NCBI RefSeq assembly: GCF_022842145.1
Contig: NZ_JALHQD010000005.1
Span: forward strand, 1-64,000
Direction: 5' to 3'
DNA: 64,000 nt
DNA from: Tabrizicola sp.
GTDB lineage: Bacteria; Pseudomonadota; Alphaproteobacteria; Rhodobacterales; Rhodobacteraceae
The notes beneath the pieces were generated by a model. It saw only the letters and a program-made list of their open reading frames with translations, had not been told where the DNA came from and did no database searches. Shown in pieces: positions 1 to 8,367 of this stretch; position 1 is the stretch's first letter; the number at the start of each line of letters is the position of its first letter. The translations under genes and the position numbers were made by a program.

Positions 1-318
1 GCCCGGCTGTCCGCGCTGGTCAGCCTGCCGCTGGGCTGGGCCACGATCCACGTCCTCGTGGCCTTTCACTACGCCCACCTGCATTACCGGGCGGAAGAAG
101 AAGGCGAAGGCTTCCGCTTTCCGGGCAAGGGCGACCCCGACGCTTGGGACTTCCTTTATACCAGTTTCACCATCGGCATGACCGCGCAGGTCTCGGACAC
201 CGAGGTCACGACCCGCCCCTTGCGCCGGGCGGTGCTGGTGCATGGCGTGGCCTCGTTCTTCTACAACACCGGCATCCTGGCCCTTGCCGTGAATGCAGCC
301 GTGTCGGCTGGGCTGTGA
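1..318 (+). CDS. DUF1345 membrane protein, 3' end only
   Basis: The frame is open from the first base of the window and stops with TGA at 316-318, so only the C-terminal 105 residues are present and the start lies outside. The visible part has a hydrophobic helix (PLGWATIHVLVAF), then HYAHLHYR, a soluble loop with the aromatic stretch WDFLYTSFTIGMTAQ, and a last helix (ASFFYNTGILALAVNAAV). The order 'FHYAHLHY ... DFLYTSFTIGMTAQ(V)SD ... FFYNT' is characteristic of DUF1345 integral membrane proteins. Function of that family is not known. The gene is followed by two tandem palindromes and then an independent gene. Confidence 0.8.
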   Translation, partial: ARLSALVSLPLGWATIHVLVAFHYAHLHYRAEEEGEGFRFPGKGDPDAWDFLYTSFTIGMTAQVSDTEVTTRPLRRAVLVHGVASFFYNTGILALAVNAAVSAGL

Positions 319-344
319 GCGGTTTCTTCGGGGAAGCCGGACCC

Positions 345-385
345 GGAGCCTTCAAAGGCTCCGCACTGGAGTTTTCGAAAACTCC
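345..385. repeat. two tandem palindromes after the DUF1345 gene
   Basis: Bases 345-362 form an 8-bp perfect stem with a 2-base loop (GGAGCCTT / AAGGCTCC). Bases 368-385 are a perfect 18-bp palindrome reading GGAGTTTTCGAAAACTCC. Both begin GGAG and end CTCC. They sit 27 bases after the DUF1345 stop. Neither is followed by a clear T-run, so a transcription end is possible but not proven. Confidence 0.45.
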
Positions 386-502
386 GGCACCGACTTGCTG
401 TCTGCACGGCAGAAATCCTTGACAAATCGCCAAGGGCCACGCCCAACCTTTTGAAATTGCTTGATCCGAAATCCGTCCACCGTGGACAGCCCGAAAGCCG
501 CC

Positions 503-1417
503 ATGCCCCTGATCCTTTTCGCCGTCCCCGCCCTCTGGCCCGAATACCGCGACGCCTTGCCTGCCGCGATCGCCGAGGCTGGGATCGACGCCCGCATCGT
601 CACCGAGGCCGACCCCGCCGAGGTCGACTACATCGTCTACGCCCCCGCCTCGCCCCTGCAGGACTTCACTCCCTACACCCGCGCGAAGGCGGTCCTGAAC
701 CTCTGGGCCGGAGTCGAGAAGATCGTCGGCAATCCCACCCTCACCCAGCCCCTGACCCGGATGGTCGACCCCGGCCTGACCGAGGGGATGGTCGAATGGG
801 TGGTCGGCCACACGCTCCGCCACCACCTTGGCATGGACCGCCACATCGTGAACCCCGGCCATGCCTGGGACCCGACCTGCCCGCCCCTCGCCCGCGAACG
901 CCCCGTGACGATCCTGGGGATGGGGGCCCTTGGTTCCGCCTGCGCCGAGGCCCTGCGCAGACTGAACTTCCCGGTGACCGGCTGGAGCCGCACGGAAAAG
1001 CCCGGTCAGCTGCAGGGCGACCACGGGTTGCGGGCGGCCCTTTCGACCGCACAGGTCCTGATCACCCTCCTGCCGAAGACGCCCGAGACCGAGAACCTTC
1101 TCAACAAAGGCACCCTCGCTCACCTGCCCAGGGGGGCGGTAATCCTGAATCCGGGTCGGGGTGCACTGATCGACGACGATGCCCTCATGGATGCGCTGAA
1201 CTCCGGCCAGATCGGCCATGCCACGCTGGACGTCTTCCGCGTGGAACCGCTGCCGCAGGACCACCCCTACTGGACGCATTCCCGCGTCACCGTCACCCCC
1301 CACATCGCCGCCGACACCCGCGCCCTCACCTCCTCCCGCGTGATTGCCGAGAACATCCGCCGCGGCGAGGCCGGGGAGCCGTTCCTGCACCGCGTCGACC
1401 GCGCGCGCGGCTACTGA
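503..1417 (+). CDS. ghrA: glyoxylate/hydroxypyruvate reductase A family protein
   Basis: A 304-residue member of the D-2-hydroxyacid dehydrogenase family, GhrA type, which reduces glyoxylate or hydroxypyruvate with NAD(P)H in the cytoplasm. The C-terminal half holds the Rossmann motif (VTILGMGALGSACAEAL), and the catalytic Arg, Glu and His are in NPGRGALIDDDAL, DVFRVEPLP and TPHIAADTR. Length fits the family (about 310). The ATG at 503 (MPLILFAVPALWP) is preferred over one 14 codons upstream, because GhrA proteins begin almost at this first beta strand. The gene stands alone between the DUF1345 gene and a permease gene. Confidence 0.85.
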   Translation: MPLILFAVPALWPEYRDALPAAIAEAGIDARIVTEADPAEVDYIVYAPASPLQDFTPYTRAKAVLNLWAGVEKIVGNPTLTQPLTRMVDPGLTEGMVEWVVGHTLRHHLGMDRHIVNPGHAWDPTCPPLARERPVTILGMGALGSACAEALRRLNFPVTGWSRTEKPGQLQGDHGLRAALSTAQVLITLLPKTPETENLLNKGTLAHLPRGAVILNPGRGALIDDDALMDALNSGQIGHATLDVFRVEPLPQDHPYWTHSRVTVTPHIAADTRALTSSRVIAENIRRGEAGEPFLHRVDRARGY

Positions 1418-1571
1418 CCACCGCCCCCTCCGTCGCTGCGTTTGGGTCTGCGCAAACCGCGAGGAGCGACCCGAAGGGAAGCGAGGAGCCTTTCCCGGCC
1501 CGGCAAGGTCGCGAACGGGACAGCCGTCCGCCCCGCCCCATGCCAGCACTACCGGAAACGAGGTGCAGGCA

Positions 1572-2462
1572 ATGCGATACGGTCGGGGAGTGGCTCTGGT
1601 GCTGGCGGCGGGCAGCCTCTGGTCGCTGATGGGCCTTGGCCTGCGCCAGATCGAGGCGGCAAGCGTCTGGCAGATTCTGTTCTGGCGGTCGGTGGGCATG
1701 GTGCCGGTCCTTCTGGCCTTCATCTGGTGGACCTCTGGTGGACGCCCGCTGGACCAGATCCGGAAGGTCGGCCTTGCCGGGGCAATTGGTGGCTTCGGCC
1801 TCGTCTTCGCCTTCGCCGGTGCAATCTTCGCGATCCAGACCACCACCATCGCCAATGCGGTGTTCCTCTTCACCGCCTCGCCCTTCGTGGCCGCCATCCT
1901 GGGCTGGATCATCCTCGGCGAACGGGTGAAGCCCTGGACCTGGGCGCCCATCGGCCTGGCCGTCTTCGGCATGTACCTGATGGTGCGTGAGGGGCTGGCG
2001 ATGGGCGCGCTGGCAGGCAACCTCGCAGCACTTCTGTCTGCCGTGGGCTTCGGCGCCTTTTCCGTCTGCCTGCGCTGGGGCAAGGTGGGTGAGATGCTGC
2101 CCGTCTCGATGCTGGGCGGGGTCTTTTCGGTGATCGTCGCCGGCCTTGTCCTGACCGCCACCGGCGCGGCCATCCCCGCCTCGCCCTGGGACATGGGCGT
2201 CTCCGCCGCCATCGGCGCCGTGATCCTGGCGCTGGGAATGGTGATGTTCACGCTTGGCTCGAAAGTGATCCCCGCCGCCGAACTGACGCTCCTGTCGCTG
2301 ATCGAGGTCCTCCTGGCCCCGATCTGGGTCTTCCTTTTCCTGGGCGAGACGGCATCTCCCGCCACCTTCATCGGCGGCGGGGTCCTTCTGGCCGCCGTGG
2401 CGCTGAATGCCGTGATGGGCGCGCGCAGTCCCCGGAACGAAGGGGTTGCGGAAACCTCGTGA
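1572..2462 (+). CDS. EamA-family (DMT) transporter
   Basis: A 296-residue polytopic membrane protein of the drug/metabolite transporter superfamily: two EamA repeats, about ten transmembrane helices. Typical motifs are the N-terminal GSLWSLMGLGLRQI, the end of repeat 1 (AAILGWIILGERVKPW) and the matching site in repeat 2 (LAPIWVFLFLGETASPATFIGG). The ATG at 1572 follows GAGG and begins directly at the first helix; the frame is open further upstream, but that stretch is Arg/Pro-rich and unlike the family. Substrate cannot be told from sequence. It is followed by a 207-base spacer before the glutamine-synthetase-like gene, so co-transcription is uncertain. Confidence 0.85.
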   Translation: MRYGRGVALVLAAGSLWSLMGLGLRQIEAASVWQILFWRSVGMVPVLLAFIWWTSGGRPLDQIRKVGLAGAIGGFGLVFAFAGAIFAIQTTTIANAVFLFTASPFVAAILGWIILGERVKPWTWAPIGLAVFGMYLMVREGLAMGALAGNLAALLSAVGFGAFSVCLRWGKVGEMLPVSMLGGVFSVIVAGLVLTATGAAIPASPWDMGVSAAIGAVILALGMVMFTLGSKVIPAAELTLLSLIEVLLAPIWVFLFLGETASPATFIGGGVLLAAVALNAVMGARSPRNEGVAETS

Positions 2463-2473
2463 CCAGTGATTAA

Positions 2474-2525
2474 TTGATCAAATTCGCGGGCCACAGTGCA
2501 CCGCGGGTCCTGGGGAGATTGATCA
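2474..2525. promoter_or_regulatory. paired TTGATCA sites upstream of the amine cluster
   Basis: The 207-base gap before the glutamine-synthetase-like gene holds TTGATCAA at 2474-2481 and TTGATCA again at 2519-2525. The starts are 45 bases apart, close to four helical turns. TTGATCAA is an even dyad of the kind bound by FadR/GntR-type regulators. Neither site is an obvious -35/-10 element. No regulator gene is adjacent, so this is a candidate operator only. Confidence 0.25.
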
Positions 2526-2669
2526 TATGCGGTCCGAGCCGCAAGACACCGCGCATGGCCCCTGCTGGCCGCGCAAGCCGGAGTTCGGTGGGGCCTATGG
2601 GTATGCGTTGCCCTGACCACCGGGGCCGCGGCCCTACCCCCCAATTCCGACCTATGAAAGAGGCACCAC

Positions 2670-4037
2670 ATGCCCGGTAATCTGACCCTTGAAGACCTGA
2701 AGAAGGCCGTAAAGTCCGGCGAAATCGACACTGTCGTGGCCGCCGGCATCGACATGCAGGGCCGCCTGATGGGCAAGCGCTTCCACGCGCAGTTCTTCGT
2801 CGACGGCGGCTGGGAGGAAACCCACTGCTGCAACTACCTTCTGGCCGTGGACATGGAGATGACCACGGTGCAGGGCTACAAGTCCTCGAACTGGGAAACC
2901 GGGTATGGCGACTACACGCTGAAGCCCGACATGGCGACGCTGCGCCGCATCCCCTGGCTGCCGGGCACCGCGCTGGTCCTTGGCGACACCCAGGACCACG
3001 CCACCCACGCCGACGTCCCCCACGCCCCTCGGTCCATCCTGAAGCGCCAGGTCGAACGCGCCCGCGCACTGGGGTTCGAACCGATGATGGCGACGGAACT
3101 GGAGTTCTACCTCTTCGAGAACTCCTACGAAAACCTGCGTGACGGGGGCCTCAACGCGCTCCGCACCGTAGGCGGCTACAACGAGGATTACCACATCTTC
3201 CAGACGACCAAGGAAGAGGACGTGATGCGCGCGGTCCGCAACGGCCTTTATGGCGCAGGCATCCCGGTCGAGAACTCCAAGGGCGAGGCCGAGGCGGGAC
3301 AGGAGGAGATCAACTACAAATACTCCGACGCGCTGGACACCGCCGACAACCACGTGATCATCAAGAACGCGATCAAGGAAATCGCTTGGTCCAAGGGCAA
3401 GTCGGTGACCTTCATGGCCAAATACGACCACCGCCGCGCGGGGTCTTCCAGCCATATCCACCAGTCGCTTTGGTCCAAGGACGGGAAGGCATCGTTTGCC
3501 GACCACGATGACAAGCACGGCATGTCCGACCTGATGAAGCACTACCTTGCGGGCCAGCTGCACCACGCCCGCGACATCACCGCCTTCCTTGCCCCTTACG
3601 TCAACAGCTACAAGCGCTTCACCATCGGCATGTTCGCCCCCACGAAAGCCGTGTGGAGTGCGGACAACCGCACCGCAGGCTTCCGCGTCTGCGGCGTGCA
3701 CAGCAAGGCCGTCCGCGTGGAATGCCGGATTCCCGGGTCGGACGTGAACCCCTACCTCGCCTGTGCCGCGCTGCTGGCCGCGGGCCTTGACGGGATCGAG
3801 AAGAAGATGGCGCTGGAACCCGAAATGCGCGGCGACATGTACTCCGCCAAGGGCATCCGCGAGATCCCGCACACCCTGCGCGAGGCGGCGGACCTGCTGA
3901 CCAAGTCGCAGATGCTGCGCGAGGCCTTCGGCGACGACGTGATCGACCACTACCACCACGCTGCCCAATGGGAGATTTCCGAGACCGACCGCGTCGTCAC
4001 GGATTTCGAACGCGAACGGCTTCTGGAACGCGCCTGA
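2670..4037 (+). CDS. glutamine synthetase-like gamma-glutamylamine ligase
   Basis: A 455-residue GlnA-fold ligase. Active-site segments are present: ELEFYLFE, QEEINYKY, SSSHIHQSLW, APYVNSYKRF, WSADNRTAGFRV and CRIPGSDVNPYLACAALLAAGLDGIE. The tyrosine adenylylation loop of true GlnA is absent, and length fits the subgroup that gamma-glutamylates amines (PuuA, IpuC, GlnT/GlnA4-like). An SD-like GAAAGAGG precedes the ATG. It is followed co-directionally by aldehyde and alcohol dehydrogenases and an FAD amine oxidase, the enzyme set of a gamma-glutamylated amine or amino-alcohol breakdown route. Ligase chemistry is well supported; the substrate (ethanolamine, putrescine, isopropylamine and the like) is inference. 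Confidence 0.85.
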   Translation: MPGNLTLEDLKKAVKSGEIDTVVAAGIDMQGRLMGKRFHAQFFVDGGWEETHCCNYLLAVDMEMTTVQGYKSSNWETGYGDYTLKPDMATLRRIPWLPGTALVLGDTQDHATHADVPHAPRSILKRQVERARALGFEPMMATELEFYLFENSYENLRDGGLNALRTVGGYNEDYHIFQTTKEEDVMRAVRNGLYGAGIPVENSKGEAEAGQEEINYKYSDALDTADNHVIIKNAIKEIAWSKGKSVTFMAKYDHRRAGSSSHIHQSLWSKDGKASFADHDDKHGMSDLMKHYLAGQLHHARDITAFLAPYVNSYKRFTIGMFAPTKAVWSADNRTAGFRVCGVHSKAVRVECRIPGSDVNPYLACAALLAAGLDGIEKKMALEPEMRGDMYSAKGIREIPHTLREAADLLTKSQMLREAFGDDVIDHYHHAAQWEISETDRVVTDFERERLLERA

Positions 4038-4039
4038 GC

Positions 4040-4067
4040 GTAGGGTGGGCGGTATCGCCCACCCTAC
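4040..4067. repeat. REP-like hairpin, copy 1
   Basis: A perfect 12-bp inverted repeat (GTAGGGTGGGCG, loop GTAT, then its complement) begins 2 bases after the glutamine-synthetase-like stop codon. A close relative with the same GGGTGGGCG arm is at 6656-6679, after the alcohol dehydrogenase gene. Presence in two intergenic positions of one cluster suggests a dispersed palindromic element rather than a gene-specific terminator. Confidence 0.7.
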
Positions 4068-4117
4068 CCCCGCGCCAAAATCAAGGTCGGCAACAGCCCG
4101 ACGCACAAGGACCGAAG

Positions 4118-5500
4118 ATGAAACCCATCCAACTGATTTCCCCCGTCGACGGCAGCGTCTACGCCGAACGCATGCCCCTGTCTCAGGCCGCCGCCGAAGC
4201 CGTGGTCGCCCGTGCCCGCGCCGCGCAAAAGCCCTGGGCCGCCCGCCCGCTGGAAGAGCGTATCGCGCTGGTCAAGGCTGCGGTCGCCAAGCTGAACACC
4301 ATGACCGATGTCGTGGTGGAAGAGATCGCCTGGCAGATGGGCCGTCCCACCCGCTATGGCGGCGAGTTCGGCGGGGTGAACGCCCGCACCGACTACATGG
4401 CCTCCATCGCGGCCAAGACCCTCGCGCCCGAGATGATCGAGGACTCGACCGCGTTCCGCCGCTACCTCGCCCGCGAAGCTGTGGGCGTCGTCTTCATCAT
4501 CGCGCCCTGGAACTACCCTTACCTGACCACGATCAACACCCTCGTCCCCGCCCTCATCGCCGGGAACACCGTGGTCCTGAAGCACGCCTCGCAGACGCTT
4601 CTCGTGGGCGAGCGCCTGGCCGAGGCCTTCCACGCCGCAGGCATCCCCGAAGACGTCTTCCAGAATGTCGTCCTTGACCACGCTACCACCGAAACCCTTA
4701 TCGGCAAGCGCAGCTTTGGGTTCGTGAACTTCACCGGGTCCGTCGGCGGCGGCCAGGCCATCGAACGCGCCGCTGCGGGGACCTTCACCCCGCTCGGCCT
4801 CGAACTCGGCGGCAAGGACCCCGGATATGTCCGGCAGGATGCCAACCTCGACCTCGCGGTGGATGTCCTGATGGACGGTGCCATGTACAACGCCGGCCAG
4901 TGCTGCTGCGGGATCGAGCGGATCTACGTCCACGAATCCCTCTTTGACAGCTTTGTCGAGAAATCCGTCGCCTGGGTCGGCCAGCTGAAACTTGGCAACC
5001 CCTTCGACGCCTCCACCACCCTGGGCCCGATGGCGCACAAGCGGTTCGCACAGACCGTGCGCGATCAGACGGCGGAGGCCATCGCCAAGGGCGCGAAACC
5101 ACTTCTGGACCCCAAGACCTTCGCCGATGACGGCGGCGCCTACCTCGCGCCGCAGATCCTGGTCAACGTCGATCATTCCATGCGGGTGATGAAGGAAGAA
5201 TCCTTCGGCCCCGTGGTCGGCATCATGTCGGTGAAGAACGACGCCGAGGCCATCGCCCTGATGAACGACAGCCCCTACGGCCTGACCGCTTCGATCTGGA
5301 CCGAAGACTACGACACCGCTGCCGCCCTGGGCGCGCAGGTTGACACCGGGACCGTGTTCATGAACCGGGCCGACTACCTGGACCCGGCGCTGACCTGGAC
5401 CGGCGTCAAGGACACCGGGCGCGGCACGTCGCTGAGCTACCTCGGGTTCCATTCGGTGACCCGGCCGAAATCCTATCACCTCAAGAAAGCGCCGAAATGA
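4118..5500 (+). CDS. NAD(P)-dependent aldehyde dehydrogenase
   Basis: A 460-residue aldehyde dehydrogenase that oxidises an aldehyde to the acid. Family motifs are in order: IIAPWNYPYLTTINTLVPALIAGNTVVLKHA (substrate/NAD fold), FTGSVGGGQAI (Rossmann turn), LELGGKDPGYV (general-base Glu), GQCCCGIERIYV (catalytic Cys within CCC) and EESFGPVVGIM. The ATG at 4118 is chosen because it starts at the usual N-terminus (ISPVDGSVYAER) and lies beyond the hairpin; the frame itself is open upstream. Its last codons overlap the start of the alcohol dehydrogenase gene (ATGA), implying translational coupling and successive steps on the same substrate. Confidence 0.93.
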   Translation: MKPIQLISPVDGSVYAERMPLSQAAAEAVVARARAAQKPWAARPLEERIALVKAAVAKLNTMTDVVVEEIAWQMGRPTRYGGEFGGVNARTDYMASIAAKTLAPEMIEDSTAFRRYLAREAVGVVFIIAPWNYPYLTTINTLVPALIAGNTVVLKHASQTLLVGERLAEAFHAAGIPEDVFQNVVLDHATTETLIGKRSFGFVNFTGSVGGGQAIERAAAGTFTPLGLELGGKDPGYVRQDANLDLAVDVLMDGAMYNAGQCCCGIERIYVHESLFDSFVEKSVAWVGQLKLGNPFDASTTLGPMAHKRFAQTVRDQTAEAIAKGAKPLLDPKTFADDGGAYLAPQILVNVDHSMRVMKEESFGPVVGIMSVKNDAEAIALMNDSPYGLTASIWTEDYDTAAALGAQVDTGTVFMNRADYLDPALTWTGVKDTGRGTSLSYLGFHSVTRPKSYHLKKAPK

Positions 5501-6657
5501 GCCACTCTGTTCCCAACCGTAACTGGTCCTACCCCACCGCGATCAAGTTCGGCGTCGGCCGCATCGCCGAACTGGGCGACCACGCAAAGTCCATCGGCCT
5601 GACGAAACCGCTCCTCGTCACCGACAAGGCGCTTGCCTCGCTGCCGATCACCGCCAACGCGCTGGACGTGCTGGAGGCCGCAGGGCTGGGCCGCGCTGTC
5701 TTCTCCGAGGTCGACCCGAACCCGAACGAGATCAACATGGCCGCCGGGATCGAGGTCTACCTCGCGGGCGGCCATGACGGGGTGATCTGCTTTGGCGGCG
5801 GCTCGGCCCTCGACCTTGGCAAGATGATCGCGCTGATGGCGCACCAGCCAGCGAAGCTGAAGGTCTGGCAACTGGAGGATATCGACGACTGGTACACCCG
5901 CGCCGATGCCTCGAAAATCGCGCCGATCATTGCCGTGCCGACGACGGCCGGGACCGGGTCGGAAGTGGGCCGCGCAGGCGTGCTGACCAACTCCGAAACC
6001 CACAAGAAGAAGATCATCTTCCACCCCAAGCTGATGCCCGCCGTCACGATCTGTGACCCCGCGCTGACGACCGGGATGCCGAAGTTCATCACCGCAGGCA
6101 CCGGGATGGACGCTCTGGCGCATTGCCTTGAAGCGTTCTCCTCCCCCTTCTACCACCCGATGAGCCAAGGCATCGCGCTGGAAGGGATGCGGCTGGTCTT
6201 CGAGAACCTGCCCAAGGTCTATGCCGATCCGAACGACCTTGACGCCCGCGCGCATATGATGTCGGCGGCCGCGATGGGGGCTGTGGCGTTCCAGAAGGGC
6301 CTCGGCGCGATCCATGCCCTCAGCCACCCGATCGGGGCGGTCTACAACACCCACCACGGCACCACCAACGCCGTGGTCATGCCGATGGTGCTGGACTTCA
6401 ACCGCAAGGCCGTGAAGGACCGGCTCGCCTCTGCGGCGGCCTATTGCGGGATCAAGGGCGGCTACAAGGGCTTTTACCAGCGCGTGCTGGACCTGCGGGC
6501 CACGCTGAACATCCCGGAAAACCTGACCAAGCTGGGCGTCACCAACCCCGACCTCGACATGCTGACCAAGATGGCGCTGGAGGACCCCTCCTGCGGCGGC
6601 AACCCGGTCAAGCTGACCAAGAAGAACACCCGCGCGCTGTTCGAGGCCTGTTTGTAG
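5497..6657 (+). CDS. iron-containing alcohol dehydrogenase
   Basis: A 386-residue group III (iron-dependent) alcohol dehydrogenase. It shows the nucleotide-binding GGGSALDLGKM, the PTTAGTGSEVGRAGVL segment, and metal ligands in AGTGMDALAHCLEAF (Asp, His), AIHALSHPIGA (His) and YNTHHGTTNAVVMP (His). The ATG overlaps the aldehyde dehydrogenase stop in an ATGA junction. Together the pair would oxidise an alcohol through the aldehyde to the acid, which fits a gamma-glutamylated amino alcohol made by the ligase upstream. The stop codon lies inside a 24-bp palindrome. Confidence 0.93.
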   Translation: MSHSVPNRNWSYPTAIKFGVGRIAELGDHAKSIGLTKPLLVTDKALASLPITANALDVLEAAGLGRAVFSEVDPNPNEINMAAGIEVYLAGGHDGVICFGGGSALDLGKMIALMAHQPAKLKVWQLEDIDDWYTRADASKIAPIIAVPTTAGTGSEVGRAGVLTNSETHKKKIIFHPKLMPAVTICDPALTTGMPKFITAGTGMDALAHCLEAFSSPFYHPMSQGIALEGMRLVFENLPKVYADPNDLDARAHMMSAAAMGAVAFQKGLGAIHALSHPIGAVYNTHHGTTNAVVMPMVLDFNRKAVKDRLASAAAYCGIKGGYKGFYQRVLDLRATLNIPENLTKLGVTNPDLDMLTKMALEDPSCGGNPVKLTKKNTRALFEACL

Positions 6658-6679
6658 GGTGGGCGATATCGCCCACCCT
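6656..6679. repeat. REP-like palindrome, copy 2
   Basis: A perfect 24-bp palindrome, arm AGGGTGGGCGAT, whose first bases form part of the alcohol dehydrogenase TAG stop codon. It shares the GGGTGGGCG core and the GCCCACCCT complement with the element at 4040-4067. It can fold as a long hairpin on either strand and separates the alcohol dehydrogenase from the oxidase gene. Confidence 0.7.
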
Positions 6680-6699
6680 CCCTTCGGGTGCGCCAAGGC

Positions 6700-7941
6700 A
6701 TGACGCTGCGCCAAACGACCGAGATCGCGGTCATCGGCGCCGGTGTCGTCGGGCTCACCATCGCGCTGGAGCTGATCGACCAGGGCCGCGAGGTGGTTCT
6801 GGTCGATCCCGGCCAGCCCGGCATGGGCGCAAGCTACGGCAATGCCGGCACCATCGCCGGTTATGCCACCAGCCCGGTCGGCACGCCTGATGTGCTGCGG
6901 TCGCTGCCCTCGCTGCTGTTCTCGCGGACCTCGCCGCTGGCGATCCGCCACCGTGCGCTGCCCAGCCTTGCGCCCTGGCTTTTGCGCTTCCTGCACCAGT
7001 CGCTTCCCGCCCAGGCCGAGCGCAATGCGCGGGGCATCGCGGCCCTTCTGACCGGGGCGGCCGAGCTTTGGGACGACCTTGCACTGCGGGTCCAGGGGGC
7101 AGGCATCCTGCAACGGCGCGGCTGCCTTTACCTGTATGAGACCCCGCAAGCCTTTACCCAGGCCTGGAGCGAGCTTGACCGGCGTCGGGCACTGGGGGTC
7201 GAGGTCGACCTGATCGGCCCGGACGGCCTGGTCGACCTGGAGCCGAACCTGCCCGCCACCCTTGGCGGGGCCGCCTTCTTCACCGGGGCCACCTTCCTGG
7301 ACGATCCGGGCCGGATGATGGGCCTCATCGCCGCGGCGGTGCTGGACAAGGCCCGCCACCTGCAGGTCCGCGCCGAAAAGCTGTCGCGCAGGCCGGACGG
7401 CGTGGTGATCGAGGGCCCCGGGCTGCACCTGCACGCCCGCCGCGTGGTGATCGCCGCCGGGGCGCATTCGCGGCGGCTTGCGGCGCAGGCGGGGGACCGC
7501 ATCCCCTTGGACACCGAACGCGGCTACCACGTCGAATGGGATATGGCCGAGCCGCTACTGACGCGGCCCGCCTGCCCCACGGCGCGCGGCTTCTACTTCT
7601 GCCCGATGTCCGGGCGGCTGCGGGTGGCGGGGACGGTGGAACTGGGCGGCCTGCGCCTTCCTCCCTCACCGCACCGGATTGCCAGGCTTGTCGAAGGCGC
7701 GCGGGCCTTCTTCCCCGACCTCGGACCGCCGGACCGCGAGTGGATGGGGTTCCGCCCGTCGCTGCCCGACAGCCTGCCGGTGATCGGACCCTCGGCCGGA
7801 GGCTCCGAGGTCATCCTTGCCTTCGGGCATGGGCATCTGGGCGTCACGATGGCGCCGATGACGGCCCGGATCGTCGCGGACCTGCTGGCCGGACGCGACC
7901 CCGGCCGCGTCGCGGTCGCCTGTCGGCCCAACCGGTTCTAG
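6700..7941 (+). CDS. FAD-dependent amino acid/amine dehydrogenase (DadA-like)
   Basis: A 413-residue DAO-superfamily flavoprotein. The dinucleotide-binding motif IAVIGAGVVGLTIALELI is at the N-terminus, followed by GASYGNAGTIAGYATSPVGTP as in D-amino acid dehydrogenases (DadA). Near the C-terminus is the second FAD segment (MGFRPSLPDSLPVIGPS ... AFGHGHLGVTMAPMTARIVADLL). Such enzymes oxidise a C-N bond and pass electrons to the respiratory chain at the membrane face. ATG at 6700 is preferred over a GTG at 6688 that nearly touches the palindrome. Co-direction with the ligase/dehydrogenase genes suggests it deaminates an intermediate of the same pathway, but it could be independent. Confidence 0.85.
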   Translation: MTLRQTTEIAVIGAGVVGLTIALELIDQGREVVLVDPGQPGMGASYGNAGTIAGYATSPVGTPDVLRSLPSLLFSRTSPLAIRHRALPSLAPWLLRFLHQSLPAQAERNARGIAALLTGAAELWDDLALRVQGAGILQRRGCLYLYETPQAFTQAWSELDRRRALGVEVDLIGPDGLVDLEPNLPATLGGAAFFTGATFLDDPGRMMGLIAAAVLDKARHLQVRAEKLSRRPDGVVIEGPGLHLHARRVVIAAGAHSRRLAAQAGDRIPLDTERGYHVEWDMAEPLLTRPACPTARGFYFCPMSGRLRVAGTVELGGLRLPPSPHRIARLVEGARAFFPDLGPPDREWMGFRPSLPDSLPVIGPSAGGSEVILAFGHGHLGVTMAPMTARIVADLLAGRDPGRVAVACRPNRF

Positions 7942-7989
7942 ATAGGTGCCGCCGCCGCAAAGGCGGCGGCAGCAGTCGTCTCGCAAAGG

Positions 7990-8214
7990 TCAGCCAGGCG
8001 TCGTGACTGGTTCGTCGTCATCATTCCCGCAGGCGATGGCGCACAGCAGGATGCCGCCGATGAGCACCGGAATGATCCAGCCGGACCGCGGCGTCTCTTC
8101 CACGACGACATCGGGCTGGATTTCCTCTTCGATCACGATCGGCCCGCCGGCAAAGGCGGCGGTGGACGTCAGCGCCAGCGAAAGCGCAAGGACGGGGGCA
8201 GCAAGGAGTTTCAT
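7990..8214 (-). CDS. small exported protein with C-terminal hydrophobic segment
   Basis: A 74-residue protein not assigned to a named family. Residues 1-22 are a signal peptide (MKLLAAPVLALSLALTSTAAFA). An acidic segment rich in Glu and Val follows (IVIEEEIQPDVVVEE), then a hydrophobic stretch (GWIIPVLIGGILLCAIACG) and an acidic tail (NDDDEPVTTPG). The ATG at 8214 is chosen because AAAGGA lies upstream and the signal peptide starts right there; a longer frame upstream would bury it. It is convergent with the oxidase gene and is separated from dacB by 436 bases, so it has its own promoter. A GGAAC-N16-GGTT match lies at 8273-8249 on its strand, a weak EcfG-type candidate. Confidence 0.7.
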   Translation of the reverse strand: MKLLAAPVLALSLALTSTAAFAGGPIVIEEEIQPDVVVEETPRSGWIIPVLIGGILLCAIACGNDDDEPVTTPG

Positions 8215-8340
8215 GGAGGGTCCTTTCATGGAGCGGTGGTTCCGATCAAACCGATGGTGGAATGGTTGGTTCCGCGGGCCCTTCAAGCAGCTCGCAACTG
8301 TGCCCCAAAAGTCACAGCGAACCCTCGGCGGCAAAAGAAA

Positions 8341-8367
8341 AAGCCCGGTGGCAGCGGCACCGGGCTT
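8341..8367 (-). terminator. intrinsic terminator, minus strand
   Basis: A perfect 10-bp stem (AAGCCCGGTG / CACCGGGCTT) with a 7-base loop. Read on the minus strand it is followed by TTTCTTTT. It lies 284 bases beyond the dacB stop and 127 bases before the start of the 74-residue gene, so it ends a transcript that comes from dacB or from the spacer itself. Confidence 0.8.

Noticed and set aside
206-2833. Very long antisense open frame (875 codons, minus strand)
   Set aside because: It runs opposite ghrA and the EamA gene and has Arg/Pro/Gly-rich sequence with no domain. It is a by-product of high GC.
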